Shown: positions 41,871-51,231, counted from the first letter of the stretch. The stretch is 64,000 nucleotides of DNA from Streptomyces sp. NBC_01498 (GCF_036327775.1 NZ_CP109598.1:1674001-1738000); one strand, 5' to 3'. The notes: generated by a model from the sequence alone, not told the origin. Program-made: numbers and translations.

Positions 41871-43049
41871 ATGGCGTACGGCGAAGGACACGACGGACAT
41901 GAAGCACAGCCGGCAGCGGAGGAAAGGGCCCCGGGGCGCTGGGAACACCGGGCGGACGGCCTGGACCGCGAGATAGAGACCCTGGGCGAGTTCGACCAGG
42001 TGATCCTGAGTGGGACACTGAGCGGTTTCCGTGTCCAGTCCGTCGACCTGACGGACCGTACGCTCGCTCTGCTGTCCACCGACACGTCCGAAACGGTCTT
42101 CCTCGGTTGCCCGATGGCCCCGGACGCCACGGCGAAGATACGCGCGGACGGGGCCCTGGTCTTCCCTCCCGTCCCGCATCTCCCCTTCGACCCGTACCGG
42201 GGACTGCTCTACACACCCGAGCACCTCTTCGAGAACCTGGACACGGGCGGGTACCAAGCGACGCCGGACGCCCTCGCCTACGAGTGGTTCCAGCGGACCA
42301 AGGCCGACGGCGACATCCTCGCCTCGATGCTGCGGTCCGTCCACGACGACGCCATCTCCGACGCGCTGGACGAACTCCTCGTCGGCGCACGGGTCGTCGG
42401 TGTGATGGGCGGCCATGCCATGGCACGGGGTACGGACGCGTACGGCGGGGCGGCGCGGCTCGGACGTGAACTGGCGCGTACGGGGCTGACCGTGGCCACC
42501 GGCGGCGGCCCCGGCGCCATGGAGGCTGCCAACCTCGGCGCGTACGCCGCCCCGCATCCGGACGCCATGCTGGACGAGGCCCTCGGGATCCTTGCCAAGA
42601 CGCCGTCGTTCAGCCCGTCGATCTCCGACTGGGCGCGCGCCGCGTTCGAGGTACGGGGCCGCTGGCCCGGGGGCGACGGTTCCGTGGGCATCCCCACCTG
42701 GTTCTACGGGCACGAACCCCCGAACGCCTTCGCCGGCCACATCGCGAAGTACTTCGCCAACGCGACCCGCGAGGACGGCCTGCTCGCCCGCTGCAACTCC
42801 GGAGTCGTCTTCCTGCCCGGCGCCGCGGGCACCGTCCAGGAGATCTTCGACAACGCGACGCCCAACTATTACCAATCACGCGGCGAACCGACGCCCATGG
42901 TCCTGGTCGACCGTGCCCACTGGACGGAGCGGCTGCCGGCGTGGCCGTTGCTCATGTCGCTGGCCCGGGAGCGCTCGATGGAATCCCGTATCGCGCTGGT
43001 CGACTCCGTGGCGGAAGCGCCCGAGGCCCTGGCCCGGCTCTCGGCTTGA
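41871..43049 (+). CDS. LOG-like Rossmann-fold protein
   Basis: A 392-residue protein with a SLOG/lysine-decarboxylase-like fold in its C-terminal two thirds: VGVMGGHAMARG (around 178), TGGGPGAMEAANLGAY (around 210) and the PGAAGTVQEIFDNAT segment (around 310). In LOG enzymes the equivalent PGGxGTxxE motif binds nucleotide 5'-monophosphate, but here the second glycine is alanine. The N-terminal 130 residues, with LSGTLSGFRVQSVDLTD, are an unfamiliar addition. The ATG at 41871 has only a weak ribosome binding site. It may act on a nucleotide or ribosyl substrate; the reaction is unknown. Confidence 0.7.
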   Translation: MAYGEGHDGHEAQPAAEERAPGRWEHRADGLDREIETLGEFDQVILSGTLSGFRVQSVDLTDRTLALLSTDTSETVFLGCPMAPDATAKIRADGALVFPPVPHLPFDPYRGLLYTPEHLFENLDTGGYQATPDALAYEWFQRTKADGDILASMLRSVHDDAISDALDELLVGARVVGVMGGHAMARGTDAYGGAARLGRELARTGLTVATGGGPGAMEAANLGAYAAPHPDAMLDEALGILAKTPSFSPSISDWARAAFEVRGRWPGGDGSVGIPTWFYGHEPPNAFAGHIAKYFANATREDGLLARCNSGVVFLPGAAGTVQEIFDNATPNYYQSRGEPTPMVLVDRAHWTERLPAWPLLMSLARERSMESRIALVDSVAEAPEALARLSA

Positions 43050-43067
43050 CCGATCGACTGGGCAGGA

Positions 43068-43114
43068 GGTCGCCTCAACAAGCCGCCCCGTCGTGGCCTG
43101 TTGAGGTCCCGACC
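43068..43114. terminator. Bidirectional terminator, LOG-like gene / thiQ
   Basis: Arms CCTCAACA (43073-43080) and TGTTGAGG (43099-43106), flanked by a further GGTCG/CGACC pairing, between convergent stops at 43049 and 43126. Confidence 0.7.
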
Positions 43115-43125
43115 GTCGTCGGGCA

Positions 43126-44175
43126 TCAGGGGTCGGCCCGCTCCGGTTCCCGTTCGTCCAGGACCACCACGTCCTCCGCGACGAAGCCGACCCCGACCGT
43201 CGCTCCCTCGTCGGGCACGTCGCGCAAGCCGCACTCGGCCTCCAACTCCGGCCCGTCGGTGGGGCGCAGCAGGACAGCCACGTGGCTGCCCCGGAAGGTG
43301 CGTGCGCCGACGGTGCAGCGCAGTCCGGTCCCGGGGCCCCCGAGCCGTACGCCGGCGGGACGTACCAGCAGGGTGCGCGGGCCCTGGGGCGAGCCGGCCG
43401 GCACGGGCAGCGTGCCCCAGGCGGTGTCGGCGTCGACGCCGCGCACCGTGGCCGCGACGACGTTGTCGAAGCCGAGGAAACGCGCCACGAACGCGGAGGC
43501 GGGGCGCTGCCAGACTTCCACGGGGGTGCCGGTCTGGGCGACACGCCCGTCACGCATCACCACGACCCGGTCCGCGAGCGCGAATGCCTCGCCCTGGTCG
43601 TGTGTGACGGCGAGCACCGTCGTACCCAACGCGCCGAACACGCCGCGCAGTTCGACCACCAGTCTTTCGCGCAGACTCCGGTCGAGCTGCCCCAGTGGTT
43701 CGTCGAGCATCAGGAGCCGGGGCCGGGGAGCGAGCGCGCGCGCCAGGGCGACGCGCTGCTGCTCTCCGCCGGACAGTGTCGCGACGGCGCGGCGCTCGCT
43801 GCCGGGAAGACCGACGAGGTCGAGCAACTCGGAGACACGTCGCCGCTGTTCACCGCGTTGTTCGCCACGCATGCGCAGCCCGAAGGCGACGTTCCCCGCG
43901 ACGTCACGCTGGGGGAAGAGCTGGTGGTCCTGGAACATCAACCCGACGCCACGCCGGTGCACCGGCACCCCCGCCTGGTCGGTGCCCTCCAGTGACACCC
44001 GTCCCGTCTCCGGGGACTGAAGGCCGGCAACGACGCGGAGCAGAGTGGACTTACCGCTGCCGCTCGGGCCGAGTACGCAGACGATCTCCCGCTCGGTGAC
44101 CTCCAGGTCCACCGCGTCGAGCGCCGTACGCCGCCCGAACCGCACGGTCACGTCCTCAAGGGTGAGCAGGGCCAT
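43126..44175 (-). CDS. thiQ: Thiamine-type ABC transporter ATP-binding protein
   Basis: A 349-residue ATPase with Walker A GPSGSGKS (36-43), Q-loop MFQDHQLFPQRD, signature LSGGEQQR, Walker B LLMLDEPLGQLD and switch VTHDQGEA, followed by a C-terminal TOBE-type domain (about 250-349) not found in the shorter E. coli ThiQ. The ATG overlaps the thiP stop (TGATG). Assignment to thiamine rests on its being the last gene of a TPP-riboswitch operon with a matching permease and binding protein. Confidence 0.85.
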   Translation of the reverse strand: MALLTLEDVTVRFGRRTALDAVDLEVTEREIVCVLGPSGSGKSTLLRVVAGLQSPETGRVSLEGTDQAGVPVHRRGVGLMFQDHQLFPQRDVAGNVAFGLRMRGEQRGEQRRRVSELLDLVGLPGSERRAVATLSGGEQQRVALARALAPRPRLLMLDEPLGQLDRSLRERLVVELRGVFGALGTTVLAVTHDQGEAFALADRVVVMRDGRVAQTGTPVEVWQRPASAFVARFLGFDNVVAATVRGVDADTAWGTLPVPAGSPQGPRTLLVRPAGVRLGGPGTGLRCTVGARTFRGSHVAVLLRPTDGPELEAECGLRDVPDEGATVGVGFVAEDVVVLDEREPERADP

Positions 44176-45833
44176 CAGAACTCTCCGGAGCGATCGGTAC
44201 GGATACGTTCGAGCACCAGCAGCGACACGGCGCACACCACCATCAGGACCGTACTGAGCGCCATCGCCTGCCCGTAGTTGAGGTCACCGGGCCGCCCCAG
44301 CAGCCGCGCCACGGCCACCGGCAGTGTCGGCCGGTCGGGCCGCGCGATGAAGACCGTGGCACCGAACTCGCCGAGCGAGACCGCGAAGGCGAACCCGGCG
44401 GCCACCAGCACCGCCATGCGCACCATCGGCAGATCCACCTCCCGCCAGGCGCGCAGCGGCGACGCCCCCAGAACGGCCGCGGCCTCACGCAGCCGCCCGT
44501 CCACCGCCCGCAGTACGGGAAGCATGACCCGTACGACGAAGGGGACCCCCACCAGCGCCTGGGCGAGCGGCACAAGGATCCAGGACGCCCGCAGGTCCAG
44601 CGGCGGCTTGTCCAGCGTGATCAGGAAACCGAAGCCGACCGTCACGGCGGAGACACCCAGCGGGAGCATCAGCAGCGCGTCGAAACCCCGTACGATACGC
44701 CCCGCCCGCCGGGTGAGTGCCGCGGCCGCCAGCCCGCCCACGACAAGTGCGACGGCGGTGGCCGTCAGGGCGTAGCGCAGGGAGTTCCCGACGGCTTCCC
44801 ACGGTGGTACGAGGAACGTCCCACCGCTCGCCTCCACCGAACGGAGCGCCCGGTAGTAGTCGAAGCCATAGCCGGCGGGGCCGTCGAGGGACCGTTCGAC
44901 CAGCACGCCCAGCGGCAGCAGGATCAGCACGAGTACGGTGCCGAGCACCCCGGTGAGCAGCACCCACTGCCCGGCTCCGCGCGGCCTGCGCGCCGTCCCC
45001 GCGGGGTCGACCAGATTCAGGGCCGTCTCACGCCTCCGTACGGTCCAGGCATGGAGCGCGAGGACCGCGCCGACCGCGGCGAACTGAGTGATCGTCAGGA
45101 CTGCGGCGGTGGGCAGATCCAGCAACTGCGCGGTCTGCCGGTAGATCTCCACCTCGAGGGTGGAGTACGCCGGACCACCCAGGATCTGGACGATGCCGAA
45201 GGACGTGAAGGTGAAGAGGAAGACCATCAGCGCCGCCGCGGCGACGGCCGGGCCCAGCGCGGGCAATGTGACCCGCCACCACGCCGCGAGCCGCCCGGCG
45301 CCCAGGACCCGGGCGGCCTCCTCCTGACGGGGGTCGAGTTGCGCCCAGAGACCGCCCACGGTGCGGACGACCACGGCGTAGTTGAAGAAGACGTGCGCCA
45401 GGAGGATCGCCCACACCGTCGTGTCCGCCCGCACGCCCCACAGTTCGTCGAGCAGCCCGCCACGTCCGAGCAGCGCGAGGAACGCCGTACCCACGACGAC
45501 GGTGGGCAACACGAACGGCACCGTCACGACGGCGCGCAGAAGCTGCTTGCCGGGGAACGCCAAGCGCGCGAAGACGTAGGCGCCGGGGAGCGCGATCAGC
45601 AAGGTCAGGACGGTGGAGACAACGGCCTGCCACGTCGTGAACCACAGCACCTGCCCGATGTCGGGCCGGCCCAGCACATCGCCGAACCTGCCCCAGTGCC
45701 AGGCGCCGTCCGCTCTCAGTCCCCGGCCGACGATCGCCGCGACGGGGTAGGCGAAGAAGACGGCGAAGAAGGCGACGGGCACCACCATCAGGCCGAGGCG
45801 TACGGCGCGGCCCCGTCGGTGTGCGCCGCGCAC
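44175..45833 (-). CDS. thiP: Thiamine-type ABC transporter permease (two-domain)
   Basis: A fused double permease of about 552 residues, with two sets of six hydrophobic segments, as in ThiP. EAA loops are visible as EEAARVLGAGRLAAWWRVTL in the first half and REAAAVLGASPLRAWREVDL in the second. The frame is open to 45926, but the GTG at 45833 is 7 nt after GGGAG and gives a basic N-terminus before the first membrane segment; starts at 45914 or 45926 would overlap thiB and lack a ribosome binding site. It partners thiB and thiQ. Confidence 0.83.
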   Translation of the reverse strand: MRGAHRRGRAVRLGLMVVPVAFFAVFFAYPVAAIVGRGLRADGAWHWGRFGDVLGRPDIGQVLWFTTWQAVVSTVLTLLIALPGAYVFARLAFPGKQLLRAVVTVPFVLPTVVVGTAFLALLGRGGLLDELWGVRADTTVWAILLAHVFFNYAVVVRTVGGLWAQLDPRQEEAARVLGAGRLAAWWRVTLPALGPAVAAAALMVFLFTFTSFGIVQILGGPAYSTLEVEIYRQTAQLLDLPTAAVLTITQFAAVGAVLALHAWTVRRRETALNLVDPAGTARRPRGAGQWVLLTGVLGTVLVLILLPLGVLVERSLDGPAGYGFDYYRALRSVEASGGTFLVPPWEAVGNSLRYALTATAVALVVGGLAAAALTRRAGRIVRGFDALLMLPLGVSAVTVGFGFLITLDKPPLDLRASWILVPLAQALVGVPFVVRVMLPVLRAVDGRLREAAAVLGASPLRAWREVDLPMVRMAVLVAAGFAFAVSLGEFGATVFIARPDRPTLPVAVARLLGRPGDLNYGQAMALSTVLMVVCAVSLLVLERIRTDRSGEF

Positions 45834-45889
45834 CGCGTCGCTCCCGACCGTCCGCGGTCGCCGCCCGCCCTTCCGCGCGGCGTCCGCGC

Positions 45890-46984
45890 CTACTTGACTA
45901 CGAGTGAGGACCACGACTGGATCCACGCGTCGCGGTTCTCGGCTATCCGCTCCGGGGCCATGGTCTGGGGATCGTCTACGACCGCCCCGTGGTCGGTGAA
46001 GAGCGCGGGTAGTTTCGCACCGTCGACGACCGGGTTGACGAACATGGTGAGCGGCAGGTCCTCCTGGAAGGTCTTGGTCAGCAGGAAGTCCAGGAGTGCC
46101 TTGCCGCCCGCCTCGTTCCTCGCCCCCTGGAGCAGGCCGGCGAACTCGATCTGGCGGAAGCAGGTACCCGCCGCGACGCCTGTCGGGGCCTCCGCGGGCC
46201 GAGGGTCGGCGTACAGGACCTCGACGGGCGGGCTCGACGCGTACGAGACGACGAGCGGACGCTCCGCCTTCGCCTTCCTGCCGCCCGCCGAGCCGGAGAA
46301 GTCCTCGTTGTACGCCTGCTCCCAGCTGTCCACGACCTGCGCGCCGTTGGCCTTGAGCTTCTTCCAGTAGTCCTGCCAGCCGTCGTCCCCGTACGCGGCG
46401 ACGGTGCCGAGCAGGAAGCCGAGGCCCGGTGAGGACTGCTGGGGGTTCTCGACGACGAGGAGGTCCTTGTAGGCGGGCTTCGTCAGGTCGGCGAAGGTCT
46501 CCGGCGGCGCCAGCTTCTTGTCCGCGAAGTACTTCTTGTCGTAGTTGACGCAGATGTCCCCGGTGTCGACGGGGGTGACACGGTGCCGCGCGTCGTCGAG
46601 CCGTACGTCGGTGCGGACCTGGTCGAGGCCCTTCGCCTCGTACGGCGCGAACAGACCGTTGTCGAGGGCACGGGACAGCAGCGTGTTGTCGACTCCGAAG
46701 AACACGTCGCCCTGGGGCGCTCCCTTGGTGAGGATCTCCTTGTTGAGTGCCTCGCCGGCCTCGCCGCTCTTCAGCACCTTGACGGTGTAGCCCGTCTCCT
46801 CGGTGAATTTCTTCAGTACGGAGTCCGAGGCGGCGAACGAGTCGTGGGCGACGAGTGTCACGCTCGTGGACGTGGCCCCGTCGGGCGACGAGGAGTCCTC
46901 GGACCCACCGCCGCAGGCGGCGAGCGTGGAGACGCCCAACGCGGCGGCGACGGCGCCGGCCGCCAGCTTCTTCGTGCTACGCAC
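45890..46984 (-). CDS. thiB: Thiamine-binding lipoprotein
   Basis: A 364-residue solute-binding protein. It has a lipoprotein signal peptide (RSTKK, hydrophobic stretch) with the lipobox LAAC before GGGSED, and an extracytoplasmic mature domain of the ThiB/iron-binding class (VTLVAHDSFAASD at its start, as in ThiB's HDSF). It should deliver thiamine or phosphorylated forms to ThiP. The start is the GTG at 46984, which follows AGGAGG; the frame continues upstream through the riboswitch leader and is not coding. A TPP riboswitch lies in the leader. Confidence 0.9.
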   Translation of the reverse strand: MRSTKKLAAGAVAAALGVSTLAACGGGSEDSSSPDGATSTSVTLVAHDSFAASDSVLKKFTEETGYTVKVLKSGEAGEALNKEILTKGAPQGDVFFGVDNTLLSRALDNGLFAPYEAKGLDQVRTDVRLDDARHRVTPVDTGDICVNYDKKYFADKKLAPPETFADLTKPAYKDLLVVENPQQSSPGLGFLLGTVAAYGDDGWQDYWKKLKANGAQVVDSWEQAYNEDFSGSAGGRKAKAERPLVVSYASSPPVEVLYADPRPAEAPTGVAAGTCFRQIEFAGLLQGARNEAGGKALLDFLLTKTFQEDLPLTMFVNPVVDGAKLPALFTDHGAVVDDPQTMAPERIAENRDAWIQSWSSLVVK

Positions 46985-46991
46985 GGCAATC

Positions 46992-47010
46992 CTCCTGGGG
47001 TCTCCAGGAG
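46992..47010 (-). promoter_or_regulatory. RBS-sequestering hairpin of the thiB leader
   Basis: CTCCTGG and CCAGGAG pair perfectly across a five-base loop. The thiB Shine-Dalgarno AGGAGG is in one arm, 5-10 nt before the GTG. This is probably the expression platform: bound TPP would favour the hairpin and block translation. Confidence 0.65.
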
Positions 47011-47079
47011 AAGACGCGGCCCCGCCCCGCACCGGCGGACCGGAGCAGGGCAGGGCACAACAGCTTGAGTGATGACCGA

Positions 47080-47180
47080 ACTTCCTACCCAGAATGACCT
47101 GGGCAAGGTTCAGAGGGTCTGCGACGGTGGGACTCTTCCGAGCCTCTGCCGCACTCTCAGCGCTGTGGCGCTCCCCTGTC
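47080..47180 (-). ncRNA. TPP riboswitch (THI-box)
   Basis: Minus-strand leader of thiB. It contains the conserved elements in order: GGGGAGCGCC near the 5' end, GCTGAGAGTGCGG, then ACCCTCTGAACC, a CCAGGTCATTCTGG segment and TAGGAAG at the 3' edge, all matching the THI-box consensus. Starts about 63 nt beyond the rlmN stop. Controls the thiB-thiP-thiQ operon. Boundaries are approximate. Confidence 0.92.
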
Positions 47181-47216
47181 GGACTATGTGATTCGTTCGG
47201 ACCCCAGCGTACAGGT

Positions 47217-47230
47217 GCCCCCGACGGGGC
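47217..47230 (-). terminator. Possible rlmN terminator
   Basis: A short GCCCC-CGAC-GGGGC hairpin about 14 nt past the rlmN stop. Weak, but in the right place to separate rlmN from the thiamine leader. Confidence 0.35.
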
Positions 47231-47243
47231 CGCACAGCCGTGC

Positions 47244-48356
47244 TCAGCGCTCCGTGGCCGCCAGTTGGCCGCACGCCCCGTCGATCTCCTGACCGCGGGT
47301 GTCCCGCACCGTCACGGGCACCCCGTGGGACGCCACGGCATCGACGAACGCCTTCTCGTCCTCGGGGCGGGAGGCGGTCCACTTCGAGCCGGGCGTCGGG
47401 TTGAGCGGGATCAGATTGACGTGCACCCGCTTGCCTTTGAGCAGCCGGCCCAGCAGATCCCCACGCCACGCCTGGTCGTTGATGTCGCGGATCATGGCGT
47501 ACTCGACGGAGATCCGGCGGCCCGACTTCTCCGCGTACTCCCAGGCGGCGTCCAGCACCTCCCGCACCTTCCAGCGGGTGTTCACCGGTACCAGGGTGTC
47601 CCGCAGCTCGTCGTCGGGGGCGTGCAGCGAGACCGCGAGCCGGCACTTGAAGCCCTCGTCGGCGAAGCGCAGCATCGCGGGCACGAGGCCCACCGTCGAG
47701 ACGGTGATGCCGCGCTGCGAGAGGCCGATACCGTCCGGCTCGGGGTCGGTGAGCCGCCGGATCGCCCCGACGACGCGGCGGTAGTTGGCGAGAGGCTCGC
47801 CCATGCCCATGAAGACGATGTTGGACAGCCGGGCGGGGCCGCCGGGGACCTCACCGTCACGCAGCGCGCGCATGCCGTCCACGATCTGGTGGACGATCTC
47901 GGCGGTGGACAGGTTACGGTCCAGTCCCGCCTGCCCCGTGGCGCAGAACGGGCAGTTCATGCCGCAGCCGGCCTGCGAGGAGATGCACATGGTGACCCGG
48001 TCCGGATAGCGCATCAGGACGGACTCGACGAGCGTGCCGTCGTGCAGCCGCCACAGCGTCTTGCGGGTCGTGTCCTCGTCGCAGGAGATGTGCCGCACCA
48101 CGGACATCAGATCGGGCAGCAGCCCCGTGGCCAGCTTCTCCCGCGCGGCGGCGGGGATGTCCGTCCACTCGGCGGGGTCGTGCGCGAACCGGGCGAAGTA
48201 GTGCTGCGACAACTGCTTGGCCCGGAACCCCTTCTCGCCGAGCGCCGTGACGGCCTCACGTCGTTCCTCCGGCGTGAGGTCGGCGAGGTGCCGCGGTGGC
48301 TTCTTGGCGCCGCGGGGCGCGACGAAGGTGAGTTCTCCGGGAATGGGCGGGGCCAT
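47244..48356 (-). CDS. rlmN: 23S rRNA/tRNA (adenine-C2)-methyltransferase RlmN
   Basis: A radical SAM enzyme of 370 residues that makes C2-methyladenosine at A2503 of 23S rRNA and A37 of certain tRNAs. The 4Fe-4S/SAM motif CxxxCxxC is C131, C135, C138 (CGMNCPFC), and the catalytic, methyl-carrying cysteine near the C-terminus is C362 in GACGQLA. The start ATG at 48356 follows GGAGAAAA; the frame upstream is not conserved. It lies between cdsA and the thiamine operon. The gene has its own promoter region of about 180 nt. Confidence 0.95.
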   Translation of the reverse strand: MAPPIPGELTFVAPRGAKKPPRHLADLTPEERREAVTALGEKGFRAKQLSQHYFARFAHDPAEWTDIPAAAREKLATGLLPDLMSVVRHISCDEDTTRKTLWRLHDGTLVESVLMRYPDRVTMCISSQAGCGMNCPFCATGQAGLDRNLSTAEIVHQIVDGMRALRDGEVPGGPARLSNIVFMGMGEPLANYRRVVGAIRRLTDPEPDGIGLSQRGITVSTVGLVPAMLRFADEGFKCRLAVSLHAPDDELRDTLVPVNTRWKVREVLDAAWEYAEKSGRRISVEYAMIRDINDQAWRGDLLGRLLKGKRVHVNLIPLNPTPGSKWTASRPEDEKAFVDAVASHGVPVTVRDTRGQEIDGACGQLAATER

Positions 48357-48476
48357 GAGCTGTTTTCTCCTCGGTACGACGAGGCCGGTGTTCCCCGCCG
48401 GCTGCGGGAGGGAGGGCGCGGGCACACTGCCGGTGCCAGGAGACCTCAGGTGCCTGGCCCCGCGACCGCGGAGCGC

Positions 48477-48511
48477 GGTGAGGCCCGCCGTCCGGGACGG
48501 CGGGCCTCACC
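48477..48511 (-). terminator. Terminator of the rpsB-tsf-pyrH-frr-cdsA operon
   Basis: A near-perfect 17-bp stem (GGTGAGGCCCGCCGTCC and complement) with a minimal loop, 24 nt after the cdsA stop. Confidence 0.85.
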
Positions 48512-48534
48512 AGGGTAACCGGTACGGAAACGGC

Positions 48535-49605
48535 TCAGCCCGAGCCGACGAACACCACCAGCAGCAGCCACACCACCGGAGCGGTCGGCAGCAGCGAGTC
48601 GAGGCGGTCCATGATGCCGCCGTGCCCCGGCAGCAGCGTCCCCATGTCCTTGATGCCGAGATCCCGCTTGATCATCGACTCGCCCAGGTCCCCGAGCGTG
48701 GCACTGGCCGCGACGGCCAGACCGAGGAGCAGTCCCTGCCACCAGGTGCCGTCCTCGACGAGGAACTCCATGCACAGCGCGCCCGCCGCCATCGCGAATC
48801 CCACGGCCCCGAGAAGCCCCTCGCGGGTCTTGCCGGGGCTGATCCGCGGTGCCAGTTTGCGGCTGCCGAAACGCCAGCCGATCGCGTACGCGCCGGTGTC
48901 GCTGACGATCGTCAGCACCAGGAACGTGAGCACGCGCTGCGCCCCGTCGTCCGCCATCAGCATCATCGCGACGAACGTCGCGAGGAAGGGGACGTAGAAC
49001 ACCGCGAAGACGCCCGCCGTCACATCCTTGAGATAGCCCTCGGGCGGCGCCGTCATGCGCCAGGCGAGCACCGCGAGGGCGGTGAGCGCGGTGGCGACCC
49101 AGGCGCCCTCCGCGCCCCGTACGTACCCGGTGACGATCATCGCCCCGCCCCCGACCGCGAGCGGGACCAGGGGCGCCTTGATGCCCTTCTTCTCGTCGAG
49201 CCGGGAGGTCAGCTCCCACAGCCCGACGACGACGGCGACCACTATCACGCCGATGAAGACGGCCTTCACGATGAACAGGGACGCCACGATCACCGCGCCG
49301 AGCCCCACACCGACCCCTATGGCCGCACGGAGATCGCGGCCCGCCCGCTTCTTCGGCGGGGGCGGTGGAGGGGCGGACATGGGCTCCTGCGGCATCTCGT
49401 CACGGAACAGGGGGCCACCCGGCCGAGCAGCCCCCCGGTCGTCATCCTGGGCCCCGCCGCTCGCGGGTACGTCGGGCACGATGGGCATGGGCCGAGTCTG
49501 CTGTGCGTCAAGCTCATCGTATGCGGGACCCGCCGGGGCAGCCCCCTGGTCAGGCGGTCCCCAGTAGCCGGTGGTCGGCGGGGCCCCCCAGGAAGAGTCG
49601 TTCAT
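48535..49605 (-). CDS. cdsA: Phosphatidate cytidylyltransferase
   Basis: An integral membrane enzyme of 356 residues that makes CDP-diacylglycerol from phosphatidate and CTP, the branch-point of phospholipid synthesis. About eight hydrophobic segments are seen after a Pro-rich cytoplasmic N-terminus of about 90 residues, longer than in E. coli. The CDS signature (S-x3-K-R-x4-K-D-x6-PGHGG-x2-DR) is visible as ESMIKRDLGIKD followed by PGHGGIMDRLD. The ATG overlaps the frr stop (TGATG), so it is coupled to frr. Confidence 0.95.
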   Translation of the reverse strand: MNDSSWGAPPTTGYWGPPDQGAAPAGPAYDELDAQQTRPMPIVPDVPASGGAQDDDRGAARPGGPLFRDEMPQEPMSAPPPPPPKKRAGRDLRAAIGVGVGLGAVIVASLFIVKAVFIGVIVVAVVVGLWELTSRLDEKKGIKAPLVPLAVGGGAMIVTGYVRGAEGAWVATALTALAVLAWRMTAPPEGYLKDVTAGVFAVFYVPFLATFVAMMLMADDGAQRVLTFLVLTIVSDTGAYAIGWRFGSRKLAPRISPGKTREGLLGAVGFAMAAGALCMEFLVEDGTWWQGLLLGLAVAASATLGDLGESMIKRDLGIKDMGTLLPGHGGIMDRLDSLLPTAPVVWLLLVVFVGSG

Positions 49606-50162
49606 CAGACCTCGAGCAACTCGGCTTCCTTGTGCTTGAGCAGCTCGTCCACCTGGGCGACGTACTTCGCCGTGGTGTCGTCGAGCTCTTTCTCGGCGCG
49701 GCGCCCCTCGTCCTCGCCGACCTCCCCGTCCTTGATCAGCTTGTCGATCGTCTCCTTGGCCTTGCGGCGCACGGAGCGGATCGAGATCTTGGAGTCCTCC
49801 GCCTTGGTCTTGGCGACCTTGATGAACTCCTTGCGGCGGTCCTGCGTGAGCTCGGGGAACACCACGCGGATGATGTTGCCGTCGTTGCTCGGGTTCACCC
49901 CGAGGTCGGAGTCCCGGATGGCCTGCTCGATGTTGCGCAGCGCGCTCTTGTCGAACGGGGTCACCACCGCCATGCGCGGCTCGGGCACCGAGAACGACGC
50001 CAGCTGGTTGATCGGGGTCAGGGCACCGTAGTAGTCCGCCACGATCTTGTTGAACATCGCCGGGTGCGCACGACCGGTGCGGATCGCGGCGAAGTCGTCC
50101 TTGGCGACCAGGACGGCCTTCTCCATCTTCTCCTCTGCTTCGAGGAGGGTCTCTTCGATCAC
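49605..50162 (-). CDS. frr: Ribosome recycling factor
   Basis: A 185-residue, two-domain protein that splits the post-termination ribosome with EF-G. The long helical bundle, [10 protein letters not shown] and the conserved RSVRRKAKE segment are present. Two GTGs adjoin; the second (50162) gives [17 protein letters not shown] and has a 7-nt spacing from AGGAG, matching the length known for S. coelicolor. Its stop overlaps the cdsA start. The 129-nt gap to pyrH contains a direct repeat of AGTGGGCCCG. Confidence 0.96.
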   Translation of the reverse strand: MIEETLLEAEEKMEKAVLVAKDDFAAIRTGRAHPAMFNKIVADYYGALTPINQLASFSVPEPRMAVVTPFDKSALRNIEQAIRDSDLGVNPSNDGNIIRVVFPELTQDRRKEFIKVAKTKAEDSKISIRSVRRKAKETIDKLIKDGEVGEDEGRRAEKELDDTTAKYVAQVDELLKHKEAELLEV

Positions 50163-50291
50163 CACTTGCTCCTGCGTGTCTTGAGTGGGCCCGGTGTGCT
50201 CAGTGGGCCCGCGGAACCTGCGTCGCGTCTTCTTCCTGCACGGTGTCCGACCGGCAGGGCTTTGTCCATCCCCGCGCGGGGCAGCCGGAGT

Positions 50292-51071
50292 TCAGGCCCG
50301 GGTGCCCTGGTCGCTCACGAGCGTGCCGATCTTCTCACCCCGGACGGCGCGCGCGATATTGCCCTCGGCGAGGAGTTCGAAGACAAGGATCGGCAGGGCG
50401 TTGTCGCGGCAGAGGGTGACGGCGGTCGCGTCGGCGACCTTGAGGTTACGGGTGATCACCTCGCCGTACTCCAGCGCGTCGAACTTCACCGCGTCGGGGT
50501 TGGTCTTGGGGTCGGAGTCGTAGACCCCGTCCACGCCGTTCTTGCCCATGAGCAGCGCCTCGGCGTCGATCTCCAGGGCACGCTGGGCGGCGGTGGTGTC
50601 GGTGGAGAAGTACGGCATCCCCATGCCGGCGCCGAAGATGACGACGCGTCCCTTCTCCAGGTGCCGTACGGCGCGCAGCGGGATGTACGGCTCGGCGACC
50701 TGCCCCATGGTGATGGCGGTCTGGACACGGGAGTCGATGCCTTCCTTCTCCAGGAAGTCCTGGAGTGCCAGACAGTTCATCACCGTGCCGAGCATGCCCA
50801 TGTAGTCGGAGCGGGCCCGGTCCATGCCGCGCTGCTGGAGCTCGGCGCCGCGGAAGAAGTTGCCTCCGCCGATGACGACGGCGATCTGCGCCCCGTCGCG
50901 TACGACGGCGGCGATCTCACGGGCGATGGCGTGTACGACGTCGGGGTCGACGCCGAGTGCTCCCCCGCCGGCGAACGCCTCACCGGACAGCTTCAGCATG
51001 AAACGCCCGGCCTTCTTGCCGGGGTCGTCGTTGTCGTCGGTGGACTGGGTGGCGTCCGCGCCCTTGTTCAT
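50292..51071 (-). CDS. pyrH: Uridylate kinase
   Basis: A 259-residue UMP kinase converting UMP to UDP with ATP, a hexameric enzyme of pyrimidine nucleotide synthesis. Motifs: FMLKLSGEA (about 24-32), [22 protein letters not shown] and [12 protein letters not shown], all typical of bacterial PyrH. The N-terminus has about 20 extra residues ([15 protein letters not shown]) before the core, common in Streptomyces. The start ATG follows GAGGAGA. Two hairpins separate it from tsf. Confidence 0.96.
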   Translation of the reverse strand: MNKGADATQSTDDNDDPGKKAGRFMLKLSGEAFAGGGALGVDPDVVHAIAREIAAVVRDGAQIAVVIGGGNFFRGAELQQRGMDRARSDYMGMLGTVMNCLALQDFLEKEGIDSRVQTAITMGQVAEPYIPLRAVRHLEKGRVVIFGAGMGMPYFSTDTTAAQRALEIDAEALLMGKNGVDGVYDSDPKTNPDAVKFDALEYGEVITRNLKVADATAVTLCRDNALPILVFELLAEGNIARAVRGEKIGTLVSDQGTRA

Positions 51072-51098
51072 GGGGATCTCCTCGTGCACATACGAAGA

Positions 51099-51140
51099 AG
51101 GCCATTGCCGATGGGTCTGTGTCCCTAGCGGCAATGGCCT
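51099..51140 (-). terminator. Hairpin upstream of pyrH
   Basis: Perfect 12-bp arms AGGCCATTGCCG and CGGCAATGGCCT around an 18-nt loop, in the tsf-pyrH gap, 28 nt upstream of the pyrH start. It may be an attenuator or an RNA processing site. Confidence 0.6.
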
Positions 51141-51231
51141 CCTCGTCAGATCTGCGGCCGTCCGGCGCGTGTCCGGCCGGCGGCTGCGGTAGACCCTAGC
51201 GGGGTCCACCGTCGATCGCGTACGACTGCGC

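Noticed and set aside
44175..45926. ThiP start at GTG 45926 or 45914
   Set aside because: Both overlap thiB by 25-37 nt and have no Shine-Dalgarno; GTG 45833 has GGGAG at a good distance. This remains a judgement.
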